Source: Sphingobacterium detergens (GTDB lineage Bacteria; Bacteroidota; Bacteroidia; Sphingobacteriales; Sphingobacteriaceae). Taken from it: a stretch of 64,000 nucleotides of DNA. The stretch is taken from positions 558,001-622,000 of the forward strand of contig NZ_RAPY01000002.1 of assembly GCF_003610355.1 (NCBI RefSeq), written 5' to 3'. The position numbers were made by a program, and so were the translations under genes. The notes beneath the pieces were generated by a model. It was not told the origin of the DNA, did no database searches, and saw only the letters and a program-made list of their open reading frames with translations. Shown in pieces: positions 25,567 through 33,002 of this stretch; the stretch's first letter is position 1; the number at the start of each line of letters is the position of its first letter.

Positions 25567-26646
25567 TTACTCATAATTTTTCAGTGTATCTGTTATTTCT
25601 TGCCGATAATTATAGATTTCATCCAAGGAGGTCAACAGCTTTCTAACACCTTTGTCCTTACCTTCTGGGAATACTTCAAGATATTTATTAGTCGAGTTGA
25701 AGTGTAATCGAGCCAAGGGTTTGCGGTTATTGTCATCGAGTAGGATACCAAAATAAGATTGCGTATCGCGAAAAGCTATACGAGAGGCGGGGACATGCTC
25801 ACGCAAGATCGCTTTTACGATCTGTGATCCCTCAATTTCCTCTTCTGTTGTAATTATTTTGATCTCGTTACTGATGTTCTCGTCAATTGGCGCCACTTCA
25901 GCAGTCGCTTTTTGTGGTATCGTCTCATTGATACTTAAAGCAGTTTTCAATCTTGAGCTGATGGATTCATTGATCGATGACGAAAGCGCTTTCTTGGTAT
26001 ATTCTTTAAAAGCAGCCATTCTGGATGCGATCAGAGGTTTGTCGAAAAATCGGTTTACCAAAAGCTTGACTAGTTCATCAGATGGCTCCTGAAGTTCTTT
26101 TTCAAACTCTTTTCGGATCGCTTTGATATATTTTAGTCCTTCTGCGGAATCCAGTATTCCCTCTAGGTGGTAACCATTTTTGGTGAACTTCTCTAGGATT
26201 TTGATATTAGAATCTTTGAGATTGTTGAGATCCAAGGTAAAGAATGGTTTCTCATCCATGATATTCGGTTTTTCAAGATCAGCATAAAAATTATAGATAT
26301 GTCCATTTGTCAACACGCCAAATCGAGCTTTTGATACATGAAAATAACGGTGCAACTGTGAATTGTGTGCATCAGCAGTTTCTTTCCAGTGCTTACATTC
26401 GATGATCAGTATCGGCTCATTATCTTTTTTGATGACATAGTCTACCTTTTCTCCTTTTTTAGTCCCTATATCACATATAAATTCAGGTATTACTTCCGTT
26501 GGGTTGAATATGTCGTATCCCAAAATTTGGATAAAAGGCATTACAAAAGCATTCTTGGTTGCTTCTTCGGTACTGATTTGATCTTTAAGGTTGCCTACAC
26601 GTTGATGTAGCTGCTCCAGTTTGAGTCGTAGATCGTTTTCCATCAT
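25567..26646 (-). CDS. Predicted nuclease, HsdR N-terminal-like (PD-(D/E)XK)
   Basis: 359 residues. The N-terminal ~165 match the type I restriction R-subunit N-terminal domain used as a stand-alone nuclease: FVMPFIQILGYDIFNPTEV, then D69 in KVDYVI and E83-x-K85 in ILIIECKHW, plus FGVLTNGHIYNFYAD. No helicase motor follows; the remaining ~190 residues are unrecognised (ending LLTSLDEIYNYRQEITDTL). It can start at 26646 or at the second ATG, 26643. First gene of a minus-strand operon whose promoter carries the regulon palindrome. Could act on foreign DNA; this is inferred from family only. Confidence 0.8.
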   Translation of the reverse strand: MMENDLRLKLEQLHQRVGNLKDQISTEEATKNAFVMPFIQILGYDIFNPTEVIPEFICDIGTKKGEKVDYVIKKDNEPILIIECKHWKETADAHNSQLHRYFHVSKARFGVLTNGHIYNFYADLEKPNIMDEKPFFTLDLNNLKDSNIKILEKFTKNGYHLEGILDSAEGLKYIKAIRKEFEKELQEPSDELVKLLVNRFFDKPLIASRMAAFKEYTKKALSSSINESISSRLKTALSINETIPQKATAEVAPIDENISNEIKIITTEEEIEGSQIVKAILREHVPASRIAFRDTQSYFGILLDDNNRKPLARLHFNSTNKYLEVFPEGKDKGVRKLLTSLDEIYNYRQEITDTLKNYE

Positions 26647-26668
26647 GTTAATAATATTTGATTATGAC

Positions 26669-26714
26669 CAAAGTTAAAGAGAGTCCTTCTGAGAAATTTA
26701 CGGGTTCCCGTAAA
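26669..26714 (-). promoter_or_regulatory. Regulon palindrome and promoter of the HsdR-N operon
   Basis: TTTACGGGTTCCCGTAAA at 26697-26714 and, on the minus strand, -7 box TAACTTTG at 26669-26676; centre spacing 33 bp, pointing at the gene ending 26646. Confidence 0.75.
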
Positions 26715-26767
26715 CAGAAAATAGGCTAGCTATCATGTTAATTGACTTAAGGCAAGAACAGTTAGCC

Positions 26768-26813
26768 TTTATGGGAAACCGTAAAAACAAGCTCCTGTGG
26801 TGATATAACTTTG
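26768..26813 (+). promoter_or_regulatory. Regulon palindrome and promoter of the DUF4236 gene
   Basis: TTTATGG-GAAA-CCGTAAA at 26768-26785 (one mismatch in the left arm) and -7 box TAACTTTG at 26806-26813; centre spacing 33 bp. With the site at 26697 it makes a divergent promoter pair, each with its own operator. Confidence 0.75.
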
Positions 26814-26851
26814 TATCCAATTATTAACTGAAACAACTTAAATACAAAACT

Positions 26852-28006
26852 ATGGCTTGGAATTTTAGAAGACGTGTAAAGATCATTCCCGGAGTACATC
26901 TGAATTTTAGTAAGAGCGGGATCTCAACCTCAATTGGTGTAAAGGGAGCAAGTATGACATTTGGGAGCTCAGGTACCTATTTAAATGCGGGAATACCAGC
27001 GTTGGGAATTTATAATAGGCAAAAGCTTTCTGGTGGTGGCTCCCAGCCGCATTCGCCAACCGTATTGCCTCCGTCCCCTGCGTTAGTGCCACCTATTTCT
27101 CCTATAGAAGAACAAAACCAGCATCGCGGTAATATTTTTAGTGCTGATATCCATGAAATAACGAGTCAGGATATGCAAGGTATAAAGGAGGCAATTCTAC
27201 TTGCCAGGGAACAACGCCTATCCTTGGAAAAGGATCTCGCGGAGATCAATGCTGCGGTCAAATCCACCAAGAATAAAAAATTGATAAGCTATCTTTTGAT
27301 TTATGGATTGATCAATAAATCTGTACCCGAGCGATTGAACAACGATCTTACTGCTCAACAGGAGGCGATCAATCAAACCCATGAACAAATAGAAGCATCT
27401 TATGTTGATCTGAAGGTCGATTTTGAAATTGAGTTAAAACAGAAATATGACGCGTTGGTATCGAGCTTCCTTACTCTATCAAAGAGCCATAAGATCTGGG
27501 ATGTGACAAGTGCACATTACGAAGATCGTGTCGTTACCCGTTCATCAGCCAGTACTATAGTGAGTAGGACAGATGTGCGTTTCGGATTGAAGTCAATTCC
27601 TGAATTTAAGTCAGAGGTGAAGGCATTGTATTTTCAGAATGCCAACGGAGCAGATCTTTATATCTATCCGAGTTTCATCATTATGTACAGTAAAACCAAG
27701 GAGTTTGCCATTATTGGTTTGAACGAAATTAGCCTTCAACAACATGCTGTACGCTTTACTGAAACACAAGGGGTGCCAGCTGATTCAAAGACGATTGATA
27801 TGACTTGGGCTAAAGTCAATAAAGACGGTAGCAGAGATAAGAGATTCACTGGAAATTATCAAATACCAGTGGTACGTTATGGTGAAATCAAGCTACGAAC
27901 AGTCACTGGTGTCAATGAAGAATACGAATTCAGCAACTACGAAGCTACGGAGGCATTTGCAAATGCCTTTATGGAATATCAAAATATGGTTAGTTTATTG
28001 GTATAG
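26852..28006 (+). CDS. DUF4236 domain protein
   Basis: 384 residues. Residues 1-55 are a clear DUF4236: MAWNFRRRVKIIPGVHLNFS, KSGISTSIGVKGASMTFGSS. A proline-rich linker follows (~65-90), then a helical coiled segment (~105-200) and a C-terminal beta-rich domain (~215-384; FGLKSIPEFKSEVKALYF). No signal peptide. DUF4236 has no settled function and often occurs at the N-terminus of stress- or plasmid-associated proteins. Single gene with a regulon promoter, divergent from the HsdR-N operon. Confidence 0.85.
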   Translation: MAWNFRRRVKIIPGVHLNFSKSGISTSIGVKGASMTFGSSGTYLNAGIPALGIYNRQKLSGGGSQPHSPTVLPPSPALVPPISPIEEQNQHRGNIFSADIHEITSQDMQGIKEAILLAREQRLSLEKDLAEINAAVKSTKNKKLISYLLIYGLINKSVPERLNNDLTAQQEAINQTHEQIEASYVDLKVDFEIELKQKYDALVSSFLTLSKSHKIWDVTSAHYEDRVVTRSSASTIVSRTDVRFGLKSIPEFKSEVKALYFQNANGADLYIYPSFIIMYSKTKEFAIIGLNEISLQQHAVRFTETQGVPADSKTIDMTWAKVNKDGSRDKRFTGNYQIPVVRYGEIKLRTVTGVNEEYEFSNYEATEAFANAFMEYQNMVSLLV

Positions 28007-28032
28007 TTTAAAAATAACTATTAATAGAGATA

Positions 28033-28076
28033 TACGGTTTTCCGTAAGATTAAACGAGATGGGCGAGCTATGTTTG
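28033..28076 (+). promoter_or_regulatory. Regulon palindrome and promoter of the CPESG small protein
   Basis: TACGG-TTTT-CCGTA at 28033-28046 and -7 box TATGTTTG at 28069-28076; centre spacing 33 bp. It lies between the DUF4236 gene and the 56-aa gene. Confidence 0.7.
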
Positions 28077-28100
28077 TTTTTGTATTAATATTTAATAATT

Positions 28101-28271
28101 ATGTCAAAAAGACCCATTGGAACTACGGCAAGTACAGGACAAACTTGCCCAGAATCAGGCGTGTGGAAAGTTGTTGGAAGTCCTTCAACAACAGCACCAA
28201 TTGCTAAAGGCAATACGATGCCTCCTTATGGAGGAAAAGCAGTAACGTGGCAATTGATTAGCTACGCGTAG
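28101..28271 (+). CDS. 56-residue CPESG-motif protein
   Basis: A complete small gene: start MSKRPIGTTASTGQTCPESG, then VWKVVGSPSTTAPIAKGNTM, PPYGGKAVTWQLISYA and stop. The pattern GQxCPESGxW ... IAKGxxMPP ... VTWxL resembles a short beta-domain I have seen repeated or fused in contact-dependent/type VI-associated proteins, where it follows a P-ESG-W core. No signal peptide. It has its own regulon promoter 25 bp upstream, which makes it a real gene despite its size. The stop is followed by a weak GATCACCTCGGTGATC hairpin with a T-run that can terminate it. Confidence 0.65.
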   Translation: MSKRPIGTTASTGQTCPESGVWKVVGSPSTTAPIAKGNTMPPYGGKAVTWQLISYA

Positions 28272-28285
28272 CATTTGTGGTAGAT

Positions 28286-28309
28286 CACCTCGGTGATCTA
28301 CTTTTTTTC
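28286..28309 (+). terminator. Probable terminator after the 56-aa gene
   Basis: GTAGATCACC and GGTGATCTAC form a 10-bp perfect hairpin separated by TC, followed by TTTTTTT, which merges with the start of the fourth NTF2-unit leader. Confidence 0.75.
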
Positions 28310-28442
28310 ACCTCCCTATTCCCGCCATTCACCGAGTTTTCACGATCGTTGGTCTAAAGCCCGTAGGCTAGGGGCGTATTGTGTTGTAGTTTTGAGTCAA
28401 CAAATAAGAACAGATAAACTAACACAATAAAATAAAGACATT
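28307..28442 (+). promoter_or_regulatory. NTF2-unit leader/promoter, copy 4
   Basis: Fourth copy; -7 box TAGTTTTG at 28387-28394; the leader ends AAAGACATT before ATG 28443. Closest to copies 1 and 2, although it lies 15 kb away from copy 3. Confidence 0.75.
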
Positions 28443-28889
28443 ATGAAAGCATTAGTAAAAACATTCGCAGCAGCAGCCTTAATTGGAGTATCAACATTCG
28501 CTATGGCAGCCGAAGGACCAGGTTCCAAATCAGCAAAAGCAAACGTTAACCTTTCCACAGCAGACTTTGCCTTTGAGCATTATGTTGCAGTTACGACAGA
28601 AGGCGAGTCGGCGGGCGTAGAGCAGTTATTTGCCGAAGATTTCAGCCAAAAGATCCAAACTTCCAATGCACAGTCTCATAGCCGTGAAGCAGTGGTTAAA
28701 TCCTTGAAAAAACAAAAAGGTGAAAAGCTAAACTGTACAGTAACTACAGACATCATCGAAGAGTCAGTAGATTATATGATTGCCAAAGTAACTTTGAAAT
28801 TTGAAAACTTCACCAAGACAGACCTTGTGACTTTGGTACGTGAAGGTAATAGCTGGAAAGTATCCAGTTCAGTCAACTCCTATAAATAG
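28443..28889 (+). CDS. Secreted NTF2-like protein, copy 4
   Basis: 148 residues, signal peptide MKALVKTFAAAALIGVSTFA. It resembles copy 3 in the first half (KANVNLSTADFAFEHYVAV, SNAQSHSR) and copies 1/2 in REAVVKSLKK and FENFTK, so it looks mosaic, consistent with exchange between copies. Secreted, function unknown. It is followed by the standard 3' element. Confidence 0.8.
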   Translation: MKALVKTFAAAALIGVSTFAMAAEGPGSKSAKANVNLSTADFAFEHYVAVTTEGESAGVEQLFAEDFSQKIQTSNAQSHSREAVVKSLKKQKGEKLNCTVTTDIIEESVDYMIAKVTLKFENFTKTDLVTLVREGNSWKVSSSVNSYK

Positions 28890-28900
28890 TATCTAATAAT

Positions 28901-28990
28901 TAGTTGTCAGCTCGGTCATACCGAGAGCTGACAACTAGTGAATCATATGTTTATTTAAGGCCACGTCGTGAGATGTGGCTTTTATTTTTT
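28901..28990 (+). terminator. 3' element of NTF2 unit 4
   Basis: TAGTTGTCAGCTCGGT pairs with ACCGAGAGCTGACAACTA with a two-base bulge (28901-28937), followed by CATATG and GCCACGTC-GTGA-GATGTGGC (28960-28979) and a T-rich tail. Same pairing as units 2 and 3. Confidence 0.8.
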
Positions 28991-29047
28991 CGTATTATTG
29001 TGAGTTGATAGCTATACCTATGGAAAAGAGATTATATAAATAATTAA

Positions 29048-29255
29048 ATGAAAAAAAACAACAGTACTCGGGATTCTTATATAATATTGTTTGATCTTAG
29101 TTTCTATTTATACTATTGTAGATTTTATTAGCGGGTATATTAAGTGGTCTGAAATTCCTTCACATGTATTAAATCTTTTAATACGATTTTTTGGTTGTAT
29201 TTTTATTGTTTTAATTTTTTATCTAATATTCGTTAAACTGTTTCGAGTTAAATAG
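29048..29255 (+). pseudogene. Frameshifted small membrane protein gene
   Basis: From ATG 29048 the frame reads MKKNNSTRDSYIILFDL, then is lost at about 29098; shifting by one base continues VSIYTIVDFISGYIKWSEIP, HVLNLLIRFFGCIFIVLIFY, ending LFRVK and TAG at 29253-29255. Joined, this is a ~68-residue protein with two hydrophobic helices. A single extra base (ctt-a-gtt) explains it. It ends 17 bp before the NADAR gene, which it would precede in an operon. The call depends on hydrophobic pattern, so it is moderate to weak. Confidence 0.4.
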
Positions 29256-29272
29256 ATTTTTAGTTGAGTAAT

Positions 29273-30034
29273 ATGGAACAATACGATATCAAATGGCTAA
29301 CAGATAGATTTGAAAATGGAGATACGTTCAAATTTATTTTCTTTTGGGGGCATACAAATAAACAAAATCAGGAGATCGGAAAATTTATATTCAGCCAATG
29401 GTATGAAAGTCCGTTTACGGTTAATAATATAACCTACAAGACTGCAGAACATTGGATGATGGCCCAAAAGGCATTACTTTTCGACGATAAAAAGAACTTT
29501 GAGAAAATCATAAACTGCAATAAACCAGGAGAAGCCAAAGAGTTGGGGAGACAGGTTATTGGTTATGATGATCGGATTTGGAATGAGAGAAAGTTTGAGA
29601 TCGTCAAGCTCGGAAATATACATAAGTTTAACCAGCATCCTGAGTTAGCCATATATCTGTTGAATACTGAAAGTAGAATACTAGTTGAGGCAAGTCCTGT
29701 CGATACCATTTGGGGTATTGGAATGTCACAAGATGATAGTGATATTGAAAATATCTATTGTTGGCCGGGGCAAAATCTGTTGGGTTTTGCATTGATGGAA
29801 GTACGGGATTTTCTGAATCAAATCGGACATTTTGAACCGCTTAAAAATGCTCTGCTGCCACCCTGGTCTAAGTTTCCAGATAAAGACGCTATGGATATGT
29901 TTTGGAGAATGGGGGCAGGAGAGGAATATATCACCGAATTCTCCAATTATTACGATAATTTGAATGAGCGTGAAAAGACAATTTATCAATTAACTAACCC
30001 ACAATCCTATCAATGGGAAAGTTTTTATTCCTGA
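29273..30034 (+). CDS. NADAR-family protein
   Basis: 253 residues from ATG 29273; a TTG nine bases earlier is also in frame. Motifs of NADAR (YbiA/DUF1768): FFWGHTNKQNQ, FSQWYESPF, YKTAEHWMMAQKALLF, GRQVIGYDDRIWNERKFEIV, LLNTESRILVEASPVDTIWG and WPGQNLLGFALMEVRDFL. The catalytic acid/glycine regions are all present. Known: the family hydrolyses N-glycosidic bonds in ADP-ribosylated guanine or riboflavin intermediates, and members act against toxin or phage-linked ADP-ribosylation. The C-terminal ~65 residues (WSKFPDKDAMDMFWRMGAGE) are an extra tail. It is followed after 48 bp by an orphan gene. Confidence 0.88.
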   Translation: MEQYDIKWLTDRFENGDTFKFIFFWGHTNKQNQEIGKFIFSQWYESPFTVNNITYKTAEHWMMAQKALLFDDKKNFEKIINCNKPGEAKELGRQVIGYDDRIWNERKFEIVKLGNIHKFNQHPELAIYLLNTESRILVEASPVDTIWGIGMSQDDSDIENIYCWPGQNLLGFALMEVRDFLNQIGHFEPLKNALLPPWSKFPDKDAMDMFWRMGAGEEYITEFSNYYDNLNEREKTIYQLTNPQSYQWESFYS

Positions 30035-30082
30035 GGATGTTAAGTACATTCCGAAAGATTTTTCATTAAAATCCAATAAAAG

Positions 30083-30538
30083 ATGCCCCAATATTTAGAT
30101 CTATACTTTTTAGTTGATAATCGAAAAACAAGTACTATTCGTGATTTTTTTAACAATTATGCCTTTATAAAAAAAGAGCTCGCTGATGAGTATCCAATAC
30201 CTCAGTTTTCTGACTTTGTCTATCAGACCTTTTATTCAGATAATCACCTGCTTGAATATCTGGAGGGGCGTGTTGATTGTGATTATATTATATATTGGCA
30301 GAATCTTAATGAAAGATCAGATATTTATCAGTTTATGGTCCAATATACCAGTGATGGTAAGATGATTGTAGGTATTACGGTAAAGGGTACAGAACCATCA
30401 GACACCAAGGTTACTTCCACCTTTAAAGAAATGAAAGATTATTTTAACGCCTATTTTGGATGTATTACTTCGGAAGAGGCTCCTCCCGAAACAAGCGAAG
30501 CGTTTAAGCAATTTTGTAGGATAAGATATTCTCATTGA
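30083..30538 (+). CDS. Hypothetical small protein
   Basis: 151 residues, no signal peptide, alpha/beta in pattern (YLDLYFLVDNRKTSTIRDFF; CDYIIYWQNLNERSDIYQFM; MIVGITVKGTEPSDTKVTS). It resembles small immunity-type proteins in size and composition but no family is recognised. It lies between the NADAR gene and the recurrent terminator, so it is probably co-transcribed with NADAR. Confidence 0.6.
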   Translation: MPQYLDLYFLVDNRKTSTIRDFFNNYAFIKKELADEYPIPQFSDFVYQTFYSDNHLLEYLEGRVDCDYIIYWQNLNERSDIYQFMVQYTSDGKMIVGITVKGTEPSDTKVTSTFKEMKDYFNAYFGCITSEEAPPETSEAFKQFCRIRYSH

Positions 30539-30567
30539 GCTCAGTTCAGTTGTATTCAAAGTTTATT

Positions 30568-30620
30568 ACTAGTGAATCATATGTTTATTTTAGGCCACGT
30601 CGTGAGATTTGGCTTTTTGT
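30568..30620 (+). terminator. Recurrent terminator after the NADAR operon
   Basis: ACTAGTGAATCATATG flank plus GCCACGTC-GTGA-GATTTGGC (30594-30613) and a T-run: the 3' part of the NTF2 element, without the variable hairpin and without an NTF2-like gene. One base of the right arm is changed, which weakens one pair. Confidence 0.75.
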
Positions 30621-30642
30621 ATTTTGGAATAACATTGAGTCG

Positions 30643-31626
30643 TTAACGAATTTCTATTTCCCATTCCATCTCGCTCATTCGTTCTTTGATGAGTAATAAG
30701 GTCTCCAAAACTTGGCCAGACATGGGAAGCTTACCATAGACCAGCATGCTGAAATCATCATTATAAATTTGCTCAAAATGGAGTAACCAGTTTTCTTCTA
30801 AGTCGCTAAAGAATAAACTTTCTATGGGGTGATATCTGAGCCATTGGTTATTATTTCTTAGACTTTTTGCATCTCGGTTAGCGACACTAAGCATCATCTC
30901 AAAAAAACGATCTGATCTAAGGAAATCTTGAAATTCCTTGTAGTGTAGTAATTGGTGGAGATCATACATATGCTTAACTTTCTTTTTCAAATCATGTATA
31001 GGTGTTTCGGAATACGAAAACCGAACTAGGCTCATGATCTTTTCACAGAAAGTTCGATAATGGTCGAGTACTTTTACTTCAAAGGGAAGTAATGAGCATT
31101 TTTCTATTAAAGCATGTTGATTTGTCTGTCTCAATGCTTCTCCGATATAGGAATTAACGAGCAATTTGCTACGGGGTCTATCACAGCCTAGCCAACTGTA
31201 GTCGATAGTAACAAGATTCTTTTCAGCGCAGTAGCTTTCAATAGTTGTATGATAATAACTATGTGCTGTCTTACGGTTCATTCCTCTTTTTCTTGTGAGA
31301 CCTTCAATATTAATTTCAGGTAGTTCTTTGGTAATGATATTGCTGATCTGTCTTAATTTCGATTTAAGTCGGCTGTCTGTTTCGCCTTCGTTTCTTGAGA
31401 TAACAAGATCAATGTCATGTGGTATGCGTTCTATCAATTTAAAACACTTCGATAATGCTACACCACCTTTAAGTACGACATCTTCACTAATCGGTTCTTG
31501 GTTGAGCAAGAATAGGGTGTAGGTTTGCCAATAGTCTTTTTCTATTCGTGTTGGGGGAAGGCCGAGGAGATCTGATGTAGATTGTAATATTTCCTGAAAT
31601 AGATTTTTGTCTTTATGAAGGTTCAT
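30643..31626 (-). CDS. AbiEii/AbiGii-type nucleotidyltransferase toxin (orphan)
   Basis: 327 residues. IEKDYWQTYTLFLL, VLKGGVALSKCFKLI (GG at 54-55) and PHDIDLVI (D71, D73) are the nucleotidyltransferase motifs of AbiEii. The C-terminus is helical. Known: AbiEii/MenT-type toxins add nucleotides to tRNA acceptor ends and are held in check by AbiEi. No AbiEi-type antitoxin gene lies beside it, unlike the pair at 35272-36880; it may rely on that one, be silenced, or use another partner. It could also be a non-toxic relative. Confidence 0.85.
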   Translation of the reverse strand: MNLHKDKNLFQEILQSTSDLLGLPPTRIEKDYWQTYTLFLLNQEPISEDVVLKGGVALSKCFKLIERIPHDIDLVISRNEGETDSRLKSKLRQISNIITKELPEINIEGLTRKRGMNRKTAHSYYHTTIESYCAEKNLVTIDYSWLGCDRPRSKLLVNSYIGEALRQTNQHALIEKCSLLPFEVKVLDHYRTFCEKIMSLVRFSYSETPIHDLKKKVKHMYDLHQLLHYKEFQDFLRSDRFFEMMLSVANRDAKSLRNNNQWLRYHPIESLFFSDLEENWLLHFEQIYNDDFSMLVYGKLPMSGQVLETLLLIKERMSEMEWEIEIR

Positions 31627-31913
31627 ATTGTTTTTTTGAATTTAAACAATTTTAAAATCATAAATATTTGATTATTAAATGAGTTGTATTTATTTAAATA
31701 AGTTTTGTTATTATCTTTTTGGTTAATTATTTGTTTTTAGTATTTTAGGCATCGTAAGCTATTATTTTCCTTCTAAAGGACAATTATCGAAATTATTTGT
31801 GCCTCAATACAAATTGAGGATGGAGAACTATTAATCTTAATTTCAAAAATGCATGCTATATACGAATCAATGATCTTTCATCATTCACTATGGTGTGCCT
31901 AATGTTATTTAAT

Positions 31914-32594
31914 ATGAAAAGTAATTTAAAAACTATTGACGATGCATTTATTGTGCATTATAGAAAACTTCTCGAAATACAGAAAAATGTATTTCGAGAA
32001 TGCAAAGAGTATAATTTTGATTTGAACAGTAATGAGATTACGCAAGCCATACATGACCGAATGTCCGCATTTTGGGATTTTCATGTTTACAATGCGAAAC
32101 AAATATTGGACCGTAGAATCAATACCGGTGGAGCTGATTTCTTTACTGAAACATGTCTATTATTTCTAAAAGCATATTTTGAACAGAAATATAATGTTAT
32201 CGTGACCTCTGAAAAGAGTCTTTTAAAAAAAGGTAATTCTATGCGACCAGATATCTCTATATGGACAGAAGGTTATGGAGAAGTCTTGGCTGTTATTGAG
32301 TTAAAAGTAAATGACGGGTGGAAAGGAAAGAACATTATGGCACATTTAAGAGATAGGGAGGAAAAAATTAAAATATTGTATCCTAACTCATATTTTGGGG
32401 TAATTGCTTTCTGGAACTTTTTTGATGAAAGTGATTTGAATTTGGATTGGAGGAATAAATATATAGGACTTTATAGATACGACCGACATGATAGACATGA
32501 GAAAACTAATGGCTATGTTGAAGACATTATGAAAAGTATAGAACTTACATTGCCCGCATATTTATCGAAAGAAAAAGAAACTGTTGCAGTTTAA
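31914..32594 (+). CDS. Predicted PD-(D/E)XK nuclease-like protein
   Basis: 226 residues from ATG 31914; the frame opens at 31890, but the extra eight residues have no support. Residues ~100-135 hold SLLKKGNSMRPDISIW (D113), then EVLAVIELKV (E129, K131), the core of a PD-(D/E)XK fold, and FGVIAFWNFFDE as a following strand. The N-terminal ~95 residues are helical. Short proteins of this type are often defence- or mobile-element-linked nucleases. Single gene; the 290-bp upstream gap shows nothing definite. Confidence 0.65.
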   Translation: MKSNLKTIDDAFIVHYRKLLEIQKNVFRECKEYNFDLNSNEITQAIHDRMSAFWDFHVYNAKQILDRRINTGGADFFTETCLLFLKAYFEQKYNVIVTSEKSLLKKGNSMRPDISIWTEGYGEVLAVIELKVNDGWKGKNIMAHLRDREEKIKILYPNSYFGVIAFWNFFDESDLNLDWRNKYIGLYRYDRHDRHEKTNGYVEDIMKSIELTLPAYLSKEKETVAV

Positions 32595-32672
32595 CGAAGG
32601 TTTCGTCTTTTATTCCTAAACAATATTTCGGATATTTGGACAAAGGCCAGTTTTTAGTTAAAAGATTTTACC

Positions 32673-33002
32673 ATGTCCGATATCCAGCAGTTAATAGCAA
32701 AGATCAGAGCATTCAGAGATGCCAGAGATTGGGAGCAGTTTCACAATTCCAAAGATCTTGCAGTGGCATTGAGCATTGAAGCTTCCGAGCTACTGGAATT
32801 ATTCCTGTGGAAAGGAAATGAAGATGCCAATCCCGATAAGTTGAAGAATGAGCTTGCCGATGTACTGATGTATGCCCTTCTGCTTGCCGATAAGCATGGA
32901 CTTGATGTCAAGCAGATCGTGGAGGACAAGATGAAACTCAACAACGAAAAATACCCAGTCGAAAAAGCCAAGGGAACCGCAAAAAAATATAACGAATTAT
33001 AA
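32673..33002 (+). CDS. MazG-like nucleotide pyrophosphohydrolase
   Basis: 109 residues. SIEASELLELFLWKGNEDAN and KLKNELADVLMYALLLADKH give the EExxE/ExxD metal-binding pattern of the all-alpha NTP pyrophosphatase superfamily (here E-x2-E-x3 and E-x2-D). It should hydrolyse nucleoside triphosphates to monophosphates. It overlaps the next gene as TAATG, so the two are translationally coupled; a MazG-like gene with a DUF2075 gene is a recurrent pairing in my memory. Confidence 0.85.
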   Translation: MSDIQQLIAKIRAFRDARDWEQFHNSKDLAVALSIEASELLELFLWKGNEDANPDKLKNELADVLMYALLLADKHGLDVKQIVEDKMKLNNEKYPVEKAKGTAKKYNEL

